Origin: Clostridium sp. HBUAS56010
GTDB taxonomy: Bacteria; Bacillota; Clostridia; Lachnospirales; Lachnospiraceae
Assembly (NCBI RefSeq): GCF_007115105.1
Contig: NZ_SULJ01000008.1
Coordinates: 1-64,000 of the forward strand
Length of the DNA: 64,000 nt
Direction of reading: 5' to 3'
How positions within the stretch are numbered: the first letter of the stretch is position 1; the number at the start of each line of letters is the position of its first letter. Positions 6,996-13,620 of this stretch are shown piece after piece. A program made the translations under genes and the position numbers. Below the pieces are notes generated by a model. That model was not told the DNA's origin. It did not search any database and was given only the letters and a program-made list of their open reading frames with translations.

Positions 6996-7638
6996 GGCTA
7001 TTCTCCCACAACTTCACCAGCTTATAGAAAGTGGTTCTCTTTAATTTCATGTCGTCCATGCACTTCTTAGCAGTAACACTTTTACTCTTCCACTCTGTAT
7101 AATACTTTTCCCATTCTTCCGGGAACTCGGCAGCAGGTCTTCCAGTTGCTTTGCCAGTCTTAGAGGATACCCGTTTCCCGTTAATTACTGGCATAGAAGC
7201 TATTCCTTGTTTCTGCCTAGTGTTTATGTTCTGTCTCTCCTTTTCTGCTACATAGGCTAATATCTGAAGCGTGAGGTCTGCAATGAATCTATTGTCAAGT
7301 GAATCCTTAGAAATGCTTGTATCCAGTAATGGCATATCCAAAACCTTTATATTAGCTTTCAGAGTGTGAGTAATGTATTTCCATTGCTCCTGTATTTCAG
7401 TGTAGTTTCTTCCCATTCGGTCAATAGAATGAATAACCAGTAAATCCCCCTCATGTAATAATGGTGCAGTCAATTCAGTTCCTACGAGCGTGTTATATCC
7501 TTTGCGGTTGAAATCCTTTCCACTCTGCTCATCAATGATAACGAATCTTCTTTCAATTCCTATTTCCTCAAAGTCTTTAAGCTGCCTTGCTAAATTTTGA
7601 TCCTTGGTACTAACTCTTGCATATCCGTAAATATCCAT
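6979..7638 (-). CDS. Serine recombinase (resolvase/invertase family)
   Basis: The 219-residue protein has the resolvase N-terminal domain: YARVSTKDQN with Arg8 and the nucleophile Ser10, then VIHSIDRMGRN with Arg74 and Arg77. The E-helix region (LAYVAEKERQNINTRQKQGI) follows, then a C-terminal helix-turn-helix (KSKSVTAKKCMDDMKLKRTTFYKLVKLW). Such enzymes resolve cointegrates or invert DNA at a short res/hix site. All catalytic residues are present. The upstream 140 bases carry repeated CGAACAT/ATGTTCG elements, a plausible recombination and autoregulation site. The length is slightly above a standard Tn3-type resolvase (about 185), due to the linker at 150 to 165. Confidence 0.9.
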   Translation of the reverse strand: MDIYGYARVSTKDQNLARQLKDFEEIGIERRFVIIDEQSGKDFNRKGYNTLVGTELTAPLLHEGDLLVIHSIDRMGRNYTEIQEQWKYITHTLKANIKVLDMPLLDTSISKDSLDNRFIADLTLQILAYVAEKERQNINTRQKQGIASMPVINGKRVSSKTGKATGRPAAEFPEEWEKYYTEWKSKSVTAKKCMDDMKLKRTTFYKLVKLWENSHEANN

Positions 7639-7649
7639 ATACGAAATTC

Positions 7650-7790
7650 CACCTTTCGAATATTATTATGTCTTTATAATAGCATTTATATTCGTTAAGG
7701 TCAATTCAAAAGCGAACATGTTTGTAATTTACTTTTATATGTTTGCGAACATTGCATTTATATCTTTGGAGGTGTTTTCTTCATGTTCGT
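7650..7790. promoter_or_regulatory. Candidate resolvase (res) site with repeated CGAACAT elements
   Basis: Elements are CGAATAT at about 7656, CGAACATGTTTG at 7714, TGTTTGCGAACAT near 7740, and ATGTTCG at 7783. They form two near-palindromes and an inverted pair within about 130 bases just upstream of the resolvase gene, where res sites usually lie. They also resemble the Gram-positive LexA box halves (CGAAC...GTTCG), but the four-base centre of that box is not matched. Confidence 0.4.
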
Positions 7791-7837
7791 TAAAGCACAC
7801 CTTTGCGAATACAAGAATAGCAGCAGAACAAAATAAA

Positions 7838-7874
7838 AGCACCTTCAGGAAAATATCTCCGTCTGGTGCTTTGC
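7838..7874 (-). terminator. Intrinsic terminator, minus strand
   Basis: AAAGCACC and GGTGCTTT pair around a loop, followed on the minus strand by TTATTTTG. It lies directly after the 57-residue gene at 7881. Confidence 0.65.
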
Positions 7875-7880
7875 TCCCTA

Positions 7881-8054
7881 TTACAGATAGACCATTTCAT
7901 AGACTTTCAATATCTTCCGTCTACCATCGTCATAATTCTGGCAATTTCTTATAGCTTCCTGGACTTCTTCCCGATGAATTACTCTAAAATCAGATGCCAG
8001 TGTTTTCAACTCCTTCTTGTACTCTTTATTTCTACTTACATGAGCCTTGCGCAT
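7881..8054 (-). CDS. Small basic protein, 57 residues
   Basis: The frame starts with ATG 6 bases after AAAAGGAGG and reads MRKAHVSRNKEYKKELK, then SDFRVIHREEVQEAIRNC, then GRRKILKVYEMVYL. It is basic and helical and matches no family I know. The near-perfect ribosome binding site and a terminator immediately after the stop make it a good small gene. Size and charge suggest a nucleic-acid or protein-binding accessory factor of the mobile element. Confidence 0.6.
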   Translation of the reverse strand: MRKAHVSRNKEYKKELKTLASDFRVIHREEVQEAIRNCQNYDDGRRKILKVYEMVYL

Positions 8055-8108
8055 ATAAAAGCCTCCTTTTGATAGATAGGGGAGCTGCTACACTCCCCAT
8101 GAGTCAAG

Positions 8109-8498
8109 TTACATAAGTTCGTTAATCAGAACATTGGCAATCAGAGTTTTCATTTCTTCTTGGTGCATTGACAAATCAATTTCTATATAGGCACACTCGC
8201 CAAGTTTGGAATCATCTGAATCCTCGAAATATGTAGAGATAGAATATTTTGGCTTATTGCAATCGCTTAATGTAATTTTGAGTGTAATATCAACAATTTC
8301 CGCTTCTTCCCATTTCTGATCCCATTCATCGGAATAGTATTTTATTGCTTCCTCTACCGTTTTGCTTATCTCTTCTTTTATTACTTCTGGAATATCTGAC
8401 ATTACAACAAACAACGAAATACTTCCGTCTACAGTTACATCACACTGATTAAAATCTACGGTTCCTACGATTGTTACCACTGTGTTTTCTTTCTTCAT
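8109..8498 (-). CDS. Hypothetical acidic protein, 129 residues
   Basis: The protein is strongly acidic and alternates beta strands (TVVTIVGTVDFNQCDVTVDG, ISLFVVMSDIP) with one helix (VIKEEISKTVEEAIKYYSDEW). I recognise no family. Its start follows AAAGGTAGGATTAATT. A hairpin, GGGGAG-loop-CTCCCC (8079 to 8098), follows the gene without a clear T-run. It lies in the minus-strand set driven from the operator promoter near 9390. Confidence 0.55.
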   Translation of the reverse strand: MKKENTVVTIVGTVDFNQCDVTVDGSISLFVVMSDIPEVIKEEISKTVEEAIKYYSDEWDQKWEEAEIVDITLKITLSDCNKPKYSISTYFEDSDDSKLGECAYIEIDLSMHQEEMKTLIANVLINELM

Positions 8499-8551
8499 AA
8501 TTAATCCTACCTTTCATAAGTCATATATGTTTTTAGTTGCTTTATTTCCAA

Positions 8552-8595
8552 AGGGCATTAGCGGAATCGAACCACTAACTAGAACCGTTTGCCCT
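8552..8595 (-). other. tRNA-like mini-structure (acceptor-like stem plus T-arm)
   Basis: On the minus strand AGGGCA pairs with TGCCCT (6 bp). Inside it lie a 3-bp stem with a 7-base loop (AAC-GGTTCTA-GTT) and a perfect T-arm: AGTGG-TTCGATT-CCGCT, a 5-bp stem with the canonical TTCGANN loop. There is no D-arm, no normal anticodon arm and no encoded CCA. It starts seven bases after the stop of the 50-residue gene. It could be a tRNA relic, a tRNA mimic or chance. Confidence 0.4.
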
Positions 8596-8601
8596 GACTG
8601 C

Positions 8602-8754
8602 TTACTGCTGTTTCTTTAGGAATAATGAATCATCAAGCCATTTAATTGAACCACCTTTAAACTTAATCTCAGGGTGATAAATTGAACTTCTACCGACTCT
8701 CTGAATTTCTCCGTTTTTAGTTTCAACTGCTGTCACCATTGTTTGCTTATACAT
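8602..8754 (-). CDS. Small hypothetical protein, 50 residues
   Basis: The frame opens with ATG after GGAGGATAAGGCA and reads MYKQTMVTAVETKNGE, then IQRVGRSSIYHPEIK, then KGGSIKWLDDSLFLKKQQ. It is probably a small beta-rich protein; the family is not recognised. The strong ribosome binding site and its place between two minus-strand genes 30 bases apart support it. The tRNA-like structure lies immediately after its stop. Confidence 0.6.
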   Translation of the reverse strand: MYKQTMVTAVETKNGEIQRVGRSSIYHPEIKFKGGSIKWLDDSLFLKKQQ

Positions 8755-8784
8755 TGCCTTATCCTCCATCAATTTAATTGTTTG

Positions 8785-9297
8785 TTATGCTACTCCACCA
8801 ACTAAGAAGAGATATTTAAAACCTTCCTTTATCTCATTCCAATTGAATACTTGATACTTTCTTTCCAATGTTTCCCAACTTACTGCATTGCTTTTGAGAT
8901 ACTCACGCAGATTCATAACCGTTGTAACTGTGTCCTTATTGCACTCCACCTTGTCAAAATATCCGCTTGCATTCTCTGATACGATAATTGCTTTACCATT
9001 TTTAACAAGGGCTACACTTTTGTAGTTATCTGCTGAACATAAGAACACTGCTATATCAGCGGTTAATACTAATGCGGTGCGTCTGCAACCTTCCATTATT
9101 GATGCACCATTATTAATGGTAGCCGTTCCCATTGGATTTGTTCTAATGCTGTTGTCAATTCTCCAACCCATCGGTAAGTTGTAATAGAATTTGTCTCCTA
9201 GACGATCTATTGATTCGGGAATGTTCTGTATAACTGGACGTTTACTTGCGTTGTTGATATCGCCGTTTACTGCTACTTTAAATCTTCTCTTTACCAT
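8785..9297 (-). CDS. Hypothetical protein, first gene behind the operator promoter
   Basis: The 170-residue protein opens with a basic segment (MVKRRFKVAVNG), continues with beta-rich sequence (FYYNLPMGWRIDNS, ALVLTADIAVFLC, SVALVKNGKAIIVS), and ends in LKSNAVSWETLERKYQVFNWNEI. No family is recognised. AAAGGAGCC precedes the ATG. It is the first gene of the minus-strand unit whose promoter (9377 to 9405) has an operator palindrome as its spacer, so it is likely under the neighbouring XRE regulator. Confidence 0.6.
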   Translation of the reverse strand: MVKRRFKVAVNGDINNASKRPVIQNIPESIDRLGDKFYYNLPMGWRIDNSIRTNPMGTATINNGASIMEGCRRTALVLTADIAVFLCSADNYKSVALVKNGKAIIVSENASGYFDKVECNKDTVTTVMNLREYLKSNAVSWETLERKYQVFNWNEIKEGFKYLFLVGGVA

Positions 9298-9376
9298 GAA
9301 TGGCTCCTTTCGTTTGCGTTGGATGGTTGATGGTTTTTGATTTGTTTTGGTCTGTATTGGTTGACCTTATGATGTT

Positions 9377-9405
9377 ATTATACACACTACATTTAGTGTT
9401 GTCTA
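9377..9405 (-). promoter_or_regulatory. Minus-strand promoter whose 17-base spacer is an operator palindrome
   Basis: On the minus strand: -35 TAGACA (9400 to 9405), -10 TATAAT (9377 to 9382), 17-base spacing. The spacer contains ACACTA-N4-TAGTGT (9384 to 9399). Further half-copies (AACATTTAGTGTTG, CAATGTTTAGTGTTG) lie at about 9420 to 9470. It drives the 9297 gene and the genes after it. Confidence 0.65.
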
Positions 9406-9419
9406 TGTGAAATATGTAC

Positions 9420-9470
9420 AACATTTAGTGTTGGTTTTAGTGCAATATGTTACAATGTTTAGTGTTGGTT
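9420..9470. repeat. Extra operator-like repeats
   Basis: Two further TTTAGTGTTGG elements, each preceded by CAA(C/T), are spaced about 31 bases apart, close to three helical turns. They repeat the half-site of the palindrome at 9384, suggesting cooperative regulator binding. Confidence 0.5.
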
Positions 9471-9525
9471 TGGGGTAAAAAAATAGAACCATCTTTTTCA
9501 GACAGTTCTATTTCCGTTTCTTATT

Positions 9526-9795
9526 TTATTCTTTATCATTTAACCTATATCTTCTTTCAGACGTATCGGAATATCCTTCTATATCATCAATACATTCTAA
9601 TATGTCCCCTGGTTGACAGTTTAATAATTTGCACATTTTATCAACAACTTTAATATCTATTGATTCCCCATTGATTCCATTGTTTTTAAATAGTTTTGTA
9701 ATTGTAGCTGATCCTAATATCCTATCCTGTCTTAATTTATATTGACTTATGTTTCTTTCATTTAATAATCTGATAAGTTTCTCATAGCTAATCAT
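9526..9795 (-). CDS. XRE-family (Cro/C1-type) transcriptional regulator
   Basis: The 89-residue protein is a single helix-turn-helix domain of the HTH_26/Cro-C1 type: YEKLIRLLNERNISQYKLRQD, then SATITKLFKN as the recognition region, then VVDKMCKLLNCQPGDILEC, the family's C-terminal signature. It probably represses the two promoters on either side (9377 to 9405 minus and 9916 to 9944 plus), whose spacers carry the same palindrome. Its own promoter (9822 to 9850) is unobstructed. AAAAGGAGGTTAATCAA precedes the ATG. This is the usual size of small phage/ICE repressors. Confidence 0.85.
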   Translation of the reverse strand: MISYEKLIRLLNERNISQYKLRQDRILGSATITKLFKNNGINGESIDIKVVDKMCKLLNCQPGDILECIDDIEGYSDTSERRYRLNDKE

Positions 9796-9821
9796 TTGAT
9801 TAACCTCCTTTTCCCAAATTC

Positions 9822-9850
9822 ATGATAGCATATGATTTTTAATCTTTCAA
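9822..9850 (-). promoter_or_regulatory. Promoter of the XRE regulator
   Basis: -35 TTGAAA (9845 to 9850) and -10 TATCAT (9822 to 9827) with a 17-base spacer, read on the minus strand. No operator palindrome overlaps it; a partial TAAACATTGTAACA lies just upstream at about 9861. Confidence 0.55.
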
Positions 9851-9888
9851 TACTCTTACCTAAACATTGTAACATTTGTACAATTGTA

Positions 9889-9944
9889 AACACTAAACAT
9901 TGTGCATAGTGTCAATATTCAGCACTACGTTTAGTGTGTATAAT
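9889..9944 (+). promoter_or_regulatory. Plus-strand promoter with operator palindrome as spacer
   Basis: -10 TATAAT (9939 to 9944) and a weak -35 TATTCA (9916 to 9921), 17 bases apart. The spacer is GCACTA-N4-TAGTGT (9922 to 9937), matching the minus-strand operator. Upstream, ACACTA and TAGTGT recur as an inverted pair 11 bases apart (about 9890 to 9912). The weak -35 suggests the promoter may need activation or be tightly held off. Confidence 0.6.
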
Positions 9945-9991
9945 AAGTATATCAAATCAATAACACGCACACAGAAAGGCAAGGTATTCAT

Positions 9992-10147
9992 ATGAAGCTA
10001 TACGCAACATTAAAGAACTCAGATAAGGTGTTCGTTTTATCACAGGACACAGAGAAAGACGCAAGACAAGCAGAATTGACCGTTGATGAATATGTGGAAG
10101 CAGTAAAGAGAATCAATCCACAATTTGGCGAAGTATGGACAGTATAG
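9992..10147 (+). CDS. Small hypothetical protein, 51 residues
   Basis: The frame begins MKLYATLKNSDKVFVLSQD, continues with KDARQAELTVDEYVEAVKR, and ends INPQFGEVWTV. It sits 48 bases after the -10 of the operator-controlled promoter, with AAAGGCAAGG ten bases before the ATG. The peptide alternates a strand pair and a helix; no family is recognised. It is the first gene of the short plus-strand unit with the J-domain gene. Confidence 0.55.
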   Translation: MKLYATLKNSDKVFVLSQDTEKDARQAELTVDEYVEAVKRINPQFGEVWTV

Positions 10148-10202
10148 AAACAGACTCTTCCAATTACATAAATCTAATCTACCAATTGCAACCTTAAACA
10201 AA

Positions 10203-10229
10203 GGTGGGAAGGCTACCAAACTTCCCACC
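10203..10229 (+). other. Perfect hairpin in the leader of the J-domain gene
   Basis: GGTGGGAAG and CTTCCCACC form a 9-bp stem with a 9-base loop, ending 26 bases before the ATG at 10255. No T-run follows, so it is not a standard terminator; it could protect the mRNA or be a protein binding site. Confidence 0.5.
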
Positions 10230-10254
10230 ACCACAATTAAAGGCGGTAATACAC

Positions 10255-10758
10255 ATGACAGCATATTTCAATCATATCAATACATTAGAGGAATTAAGAA
10301 AGCAGTATAAGGAGTTATTAAAGAGATTCCACCCAGATAACCCAGACGGCAGTACAGAGGCAACACAGGCCATTAACGCAGAGTATGACAGCTTATTCAA
10401 GGAGTTAAAGGATAGACATGATAATGAAGCAGATAGCAGAAGAACCGCATACGATGATCTGAAATATGACTTTGCAGAAGATGAAAGATTAAGGGAAGTA
10501 TTCCAACAGGTTATTTCATTCGTTGGTGTCAATATTATGATTGTAGGCGCATGGATTTGGATAGATGGTAATACATATGGATATAGAACTAAATTAAGCA
10601 ATTTGGGATTCAAATGGGCATCGGATAAAAAGAAATGGTATTTTCATACTGAAGCATTCAGGAAACGCAGTCATAAGAAATTGAGCTTTAAGGATATCGA
10701 AAACTACTTTGGAAGTGCCAGAGTAGAACCGGAAGGAAAAGTATTATTGCAAGCATAA
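10255..10758 (+). CDS. J-domain protein (DnaJ-like), mobile-element type
   Basis: The 167-residue protein starts with a short J-domain: TLEELRKQYKELLKRFHPD with the HPD triad near residue 28, then AINAEYDSLFKEL. J-domains stimulate DnaK/Hsp70. A hydrophobic segment follows (VISFVGVNIMIVGAWIWIDG, residues 82 to 101). The C-terminal basic domain (LSNLGFKWASDKKKWYFH, FRKRSHKKLSFKDIENYFGS) recurs in phage and ICE J-proteins of unknown function. The start at 10255 is preferred over 10204 because AAAGGCGG lies nine bases before it and the J-domain begins directly. It may recruit host DnaK to replication. Confidence 0.75.
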   Translation: MTAYFNHINTLEELRKQYKELLKRFHPDNPDGSTEATQAINAEYDSLFKELKDRHDNEADSRRTAYDDLKYDFAEDERLREVFQQVISFVGVNIMIVGAWIWIDGNTYGYRTKLSNLGFKWASDKKKWYFHTEAFRKRSHKKLSFKDIENYFGSARVEPEGKVLLQA

Positions 10759-10774
10759 GGAAATTTTAGGTATA

Positions 10775-10806
10775 AGAAAAGGCGGTCATTTCAACCGTCT
10801 TTCTTT
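10775..10806 (+). terminator. Intrinsic terminator after the J-domain gene
   Basis: AGAAAAGGCGGT pairs with ACCGTCTTTCT around a short loop, followed by TTTG. It lies about 17 bases after the stop. Confidence 0.7.
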
Positions 10807-11092
10807 GCGTTCATAATTCGTCGTGTAGTGCTGTTATCTTGCTCATATTCGGCTTGTATGCGGTCATGTGTACAAGTGTTAGGGTAATTATTTCAACGGC
10901 ATACAGGTGGCAATATGAACGTGTAGCGAGGTGTTGATTATGTGACATGGTGGCAGTAGGACGGGAGGTGTAAGGGGGCTATGTTTACATCTTTGCGTTG
11001 ATGCGTTAGTGTTGTAGAGGGCATAGCTGTTCTACTCACACACTACGTTAAAAATTCAACCTTTACGAACTAATAATCATTATTTTTATCTT
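10807..11092. other. 286-base gap with a strong G/T strand bias
   Basis: The plus strand is rich in G and T (GTGTAGTG, GGGAGGTGTAAGGGGG, GGTGTTG) and unlike its AT-rich neighbours. No open frame with a ribosome binding site is visible. Skewed, non-coding DNA of this kind is found at nicking or replication sites, but I see no recognisable nick motif. Confidence 0.35.
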
Positions 11093-11968
11093 TTAAATAT
11101 ATATTGCAATAGGAATTATTAATATTGATGGTGCTTCAATTATAGTTTGAACATTTTCTATGCTGAAATTTTCATCATTCAGATTATTAAAATTATCAAA
11201 TAAATCATCTAACATCTTTTCACGAATCATAGTAAAACTGGTATTCCGAAGCAAATTAATTTTTTCGTCATCAGAAGAACAAATTTTAGTAACCTTACCA
11301 AATACTTTAAAGCTTCCATCAATTAATTCATTCATATTTTGATTAAAGAAATAATCCATATAAACAGGCAAAACTCCTTGGAATTTAAAATCTCCATTAT
11401 TTGACTTGCATATTAAGTCTAACATATCATTCGATTTTAAGCCATTAGAAAAATTTCTTATTTTACTTATTGTTTGTTTATCATCTAGGTTCTTTCTTTT
11501 TTGCTTTTGACCCGTATTATCTGAAAAAGCAGTCATTAATTCTATCATATTTGCCATGTTATCTAAAACTGAAATAAGTGGATTTTTCGAAAGGGTACCA
11601 CAGATCTCTACAAACTCACCTGCATTTACTTTGTTAAAATCTTGTTGAGAATAAATTTTCTTGACCATCTTATTCTTATATAAACTCTCTTTCAATCCAT
11701 TAAAAAGCGAAGAAGGAGTATGTATTTTTTCAAGTTCTTTTTCTTCACTTTTATCTCCACTTGTTTTTCCTTTAACGTTAGCATTTAAGAAAGCAAATAT
11801 ATTTTTATTTCCAAGACCAGCATCAACACTTGCTTCAACTTCTCCGCTTATTCCAGATGATGTCTTAATTTTAGATAATTTACTGAATCCATCATCAACA
11901 GAGGCTAATAAATCAAATACAATTTTTTGATTTAAATATAAAGGGATATCCAACTTATATTTATCCAT
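11093..11968 (-). CDS. DUF6414-like hypothetical protein
   Basis: The 291-residue protein opens DKYKLDIPLYLNQKIVFDLLASVDDGFS, in the style of the DUF6414 family whose members begin with a short 'Y-L-(D/N)...V..LLA.idgG' block. The middle is Lys-rich (NVKGKTSGDKSEEKELEKIHTP). The C-terminal domain has FKVFGKVTKICSSDDEKINLLRNTSF. No membrane segment is obvious except a hydrophobic last 12 residues (ILIIPIAIYI). Its function is unknown; relatives I recall sit in mobile and defence-rich islands. It starts after AAAAGGAGAAGAT and stands alone between the J-domain unit and the two recombinases. Confidence 0.5.
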   Translation of the reverse strand: MDKYKLDIPLYLNQKIVFDLLASVDDGFSKLSKIKTSSGISGEVEASVDAGLGNKNIFAFLNANVKGKTSGDKSEEKELEKIHTPSSLFNGLKESLYKNKMVKKIYSQQDFNKVNAGEFVEICGTLSKNPLISVLDNMANMIELMTAFSDNTGQKQKRKNLDDKQTISKIRNFSNGLKSNDMLDLICKSNNGDFKFQGVLPVYMDYFFNQNMNELIDGSFKVFGKVTKICSSDDEKINLLRNTSFTMIREKMLDDLFDNFNNLNDENFSIENVQTIIEAPSILIIPIAIYI

Positions 11969-12062
11969 ATCTTCTCCTTTTAAGTGGGTTATAAATTATT
12001 ATAAGAAGTTATTGCTTTTATTAATTTGAATCATATTAAATATATCATACCATACTCGAAAA

Positions 12063-12107
12063 ACAAAAAAAATAGGCATATTAAATATTTCTTCCTAATA
12101 TACTCAG
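12063..12107. repeat. Imperfect direct repeat beyond the 3' end of the recombinase pair, copy 1
   Basis: AAAAAAAATAGGCATA, then A-TATTTCT and CCTAATAT, matches the sequence at 14968 to 15005 in the same orientation. Together the copies bracket the two tyrosine recombinase genes. Confidence 0.45.
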
Positions 12108-12196
12108 AAACAACAAATAAGCCAGAAACACATCACATGTCACCGGCCTATCGTAAATTATTTTATTCAATTTTTATCCTTCATATTAAAAACCTA

Positions 12197-13603
12197 TCAA
12201 TCCACGTTTTTAAATATGGACTTTATAGAATCATGTCCACTTCTCTTTTCAAAGTCTTGATCTGCTTGTACATAATGCTTATTCGTATGCAATATAGACA
12301 TTTCCTTTACTTTTTTCTGTGTCTCGCTCTCTCTAAACGGGTTGTAAATGTACGTCAAAGTAGTGGAAGTCATAGTATGACCGAGCCAGCGTCTTATCTC
12401 ATCTAACGCCCAACCATTAGCGTTCATCCTGCTGGCAACCGTACGTCTGATACAATGAGATCTTTTCATATTCCCGGACTCTTTCCAACCTAAAGTGATT
12501 TCAGCTTTCTCTAGTCTATGAACAAATACCATCTTATCTGCTCTTGAGCCATCTTCCTTCAGAAAAATATACTCTGACAAGATATTACTGCTTCTTCTGA
12601 TTTTCTTAAATATATCAATTAACTCATCACTTAGATTCAACTCCCTATAGCCAGTTTCAGCATCAGATTTTACATAATCAACTACTTCTCCAGAACTATC
12701 TTCCATACGTTGAATAAATACAGTTTCATTTTGCCAGTTAATATCCGACCATTTTAAAGCACATAGTTCACCTATACGAAGTCCTAATTCAAAATTCCCC
12801 TTTAGCCCTAAATTGGCTATATTGCCATTCAACTCGTATCCCCTATCGAATTCTTCAATAAGACCTTCAATTTCATCTGGATAGAAAATCATATCAGCAG
12901 AAGGTTTTCTTCTTGCAGATTTGAATAGGTGAGTATATTCCAACTCTTCTTTTTTCCAAGGATCTTCTGGAATTAGTCCTTTTCTTTTTGCATAACGAAG
13001 AGTTCCAGTAACAACAATCTTGTGGGTATTGAAACTTTTCGCTGTCATGGGATTATTAATCAGTACATCAATCGCCCAATTTTCAAGGTCTAGTGTTTTG
13101 ATTTGTTTTAATGGCATTTTGTCGATTTCTGTACCTTGGACATATTTCTGGTAACTTGCTCTGTTCTGTTTCATCGTTTCATCGGTATTATTTTTCTTTT
13201 TACATTTGTAAGCAAGCCATTCTTCAAAGATGTCACAAAATCTATTTCTACTTACATGAGTATTTATTTTCCCTAAAAAATAAAACATATAAAGTTTATC
13301 AATCAATTTCTCATATGTTGCAGCTTTAATATTACGTCTCCCTCTTGGCTTTGTAGCATCTGGAGCCCACGTTCCAACTCTTCCATCATATAAATCAGCA
13401 ATATTATATTTATGACATTCTCTAACCTTTTTTTCTTTAAACTTATTGATTTGTAGCTTTATAGCATCTGGATTTATAATTCCATTAGAAACTAATTCAA
13501 ACCACATTCCTTTATCTAATGATGTTAATTCCAACCGTATCATGGTGTTATACAAAGAATCAAGTTCTTGCTCTTTTTGAATGAATGAAAATTCCTTAGT
13601 CAT
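12197..13603 (-). CDS. Tyrosine recombinase (integrase), second of a pair
   Basis: The 468-residue protein has a basic N-terminal arm-binding region, a SAM-like core-binding part (residues 110 to 210) and a C-terminal catalytic domain. Catalytic residues are visible: Arg in LGLRIGELCALKW, the HxxR pair in SHCIRRTVAS, His in WLGHTMTS, and the nucleophile Tyr in LTYIYNP. It should integrate or excise the island. I prefer the ATG at 13603, with GAGGCGG upstream; a TTG at 13624 would overlap the stop of the other recombinase. The two proteins share the same C-terminal plan (ANG..(I/L)DEIR..LGH) and are probably ancient duplicates working together. Confidence 0.88.
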   Translation of the reverse strand: MTKEFSFIQKEQELDSLYNTMIRLELTSLDKGMWFELVSNGIINPDAIKLQINKFKEKKVRECHKYNIADLYDGRVGTWAPDATKPRGRRNIKAATYEKLIDKLYMFYFLGKINTHVSRNRFCDIFEEWLAYKCKKKNNTDETMKQNRASYQKYVQGTEIDKMPLKQIKTLDLENWAIDVLINNPMTAKSFNTHKIVVTGTLRYAKRKGLIPEDPWKKEELEYTHLFKSARRKPSADMIFYPDEIEGLIEEFDRGYELNGNIANLGLKGNFELGLRIGELCALKWSDINWQNETVFIQRMEDSSGEVVDYVKSDAETGYRELNLSDELIDIFKKIRRSSNILSEYIFLKEDGSRADKMVFVHRLEKAEITLGWKESGNMKRSHCIRRTVASRMNANGWALDEIRRWLGHTMTSTTLTYIYNPFRESETQKKVKEMSILHTNKHYVQADQDFEKRSGHDSIKSIFKNVD

Positions 13604-13620
13604 CTTATCAATTTTCCGCC

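Noticed and set aside
7714-7757. LexA (SOS) box
   Set aside because: The half-sites match CGAAC/GTTYG but the spacing between them does not fit the 14-base consensus; a resolvase site fits the location better.
7718-8072. Plus-strand frames of 68 to 78 codons
   Set aside because: They are antisense to the 57-residue gene with a near-perfect ribosome binding site and its terminator.
12026-12406. 126-codon plus-strand frame antisense to the recombinase
   Set aside because: It lies mostly over a well-supported catalytic domain and has no ribosome binding site.
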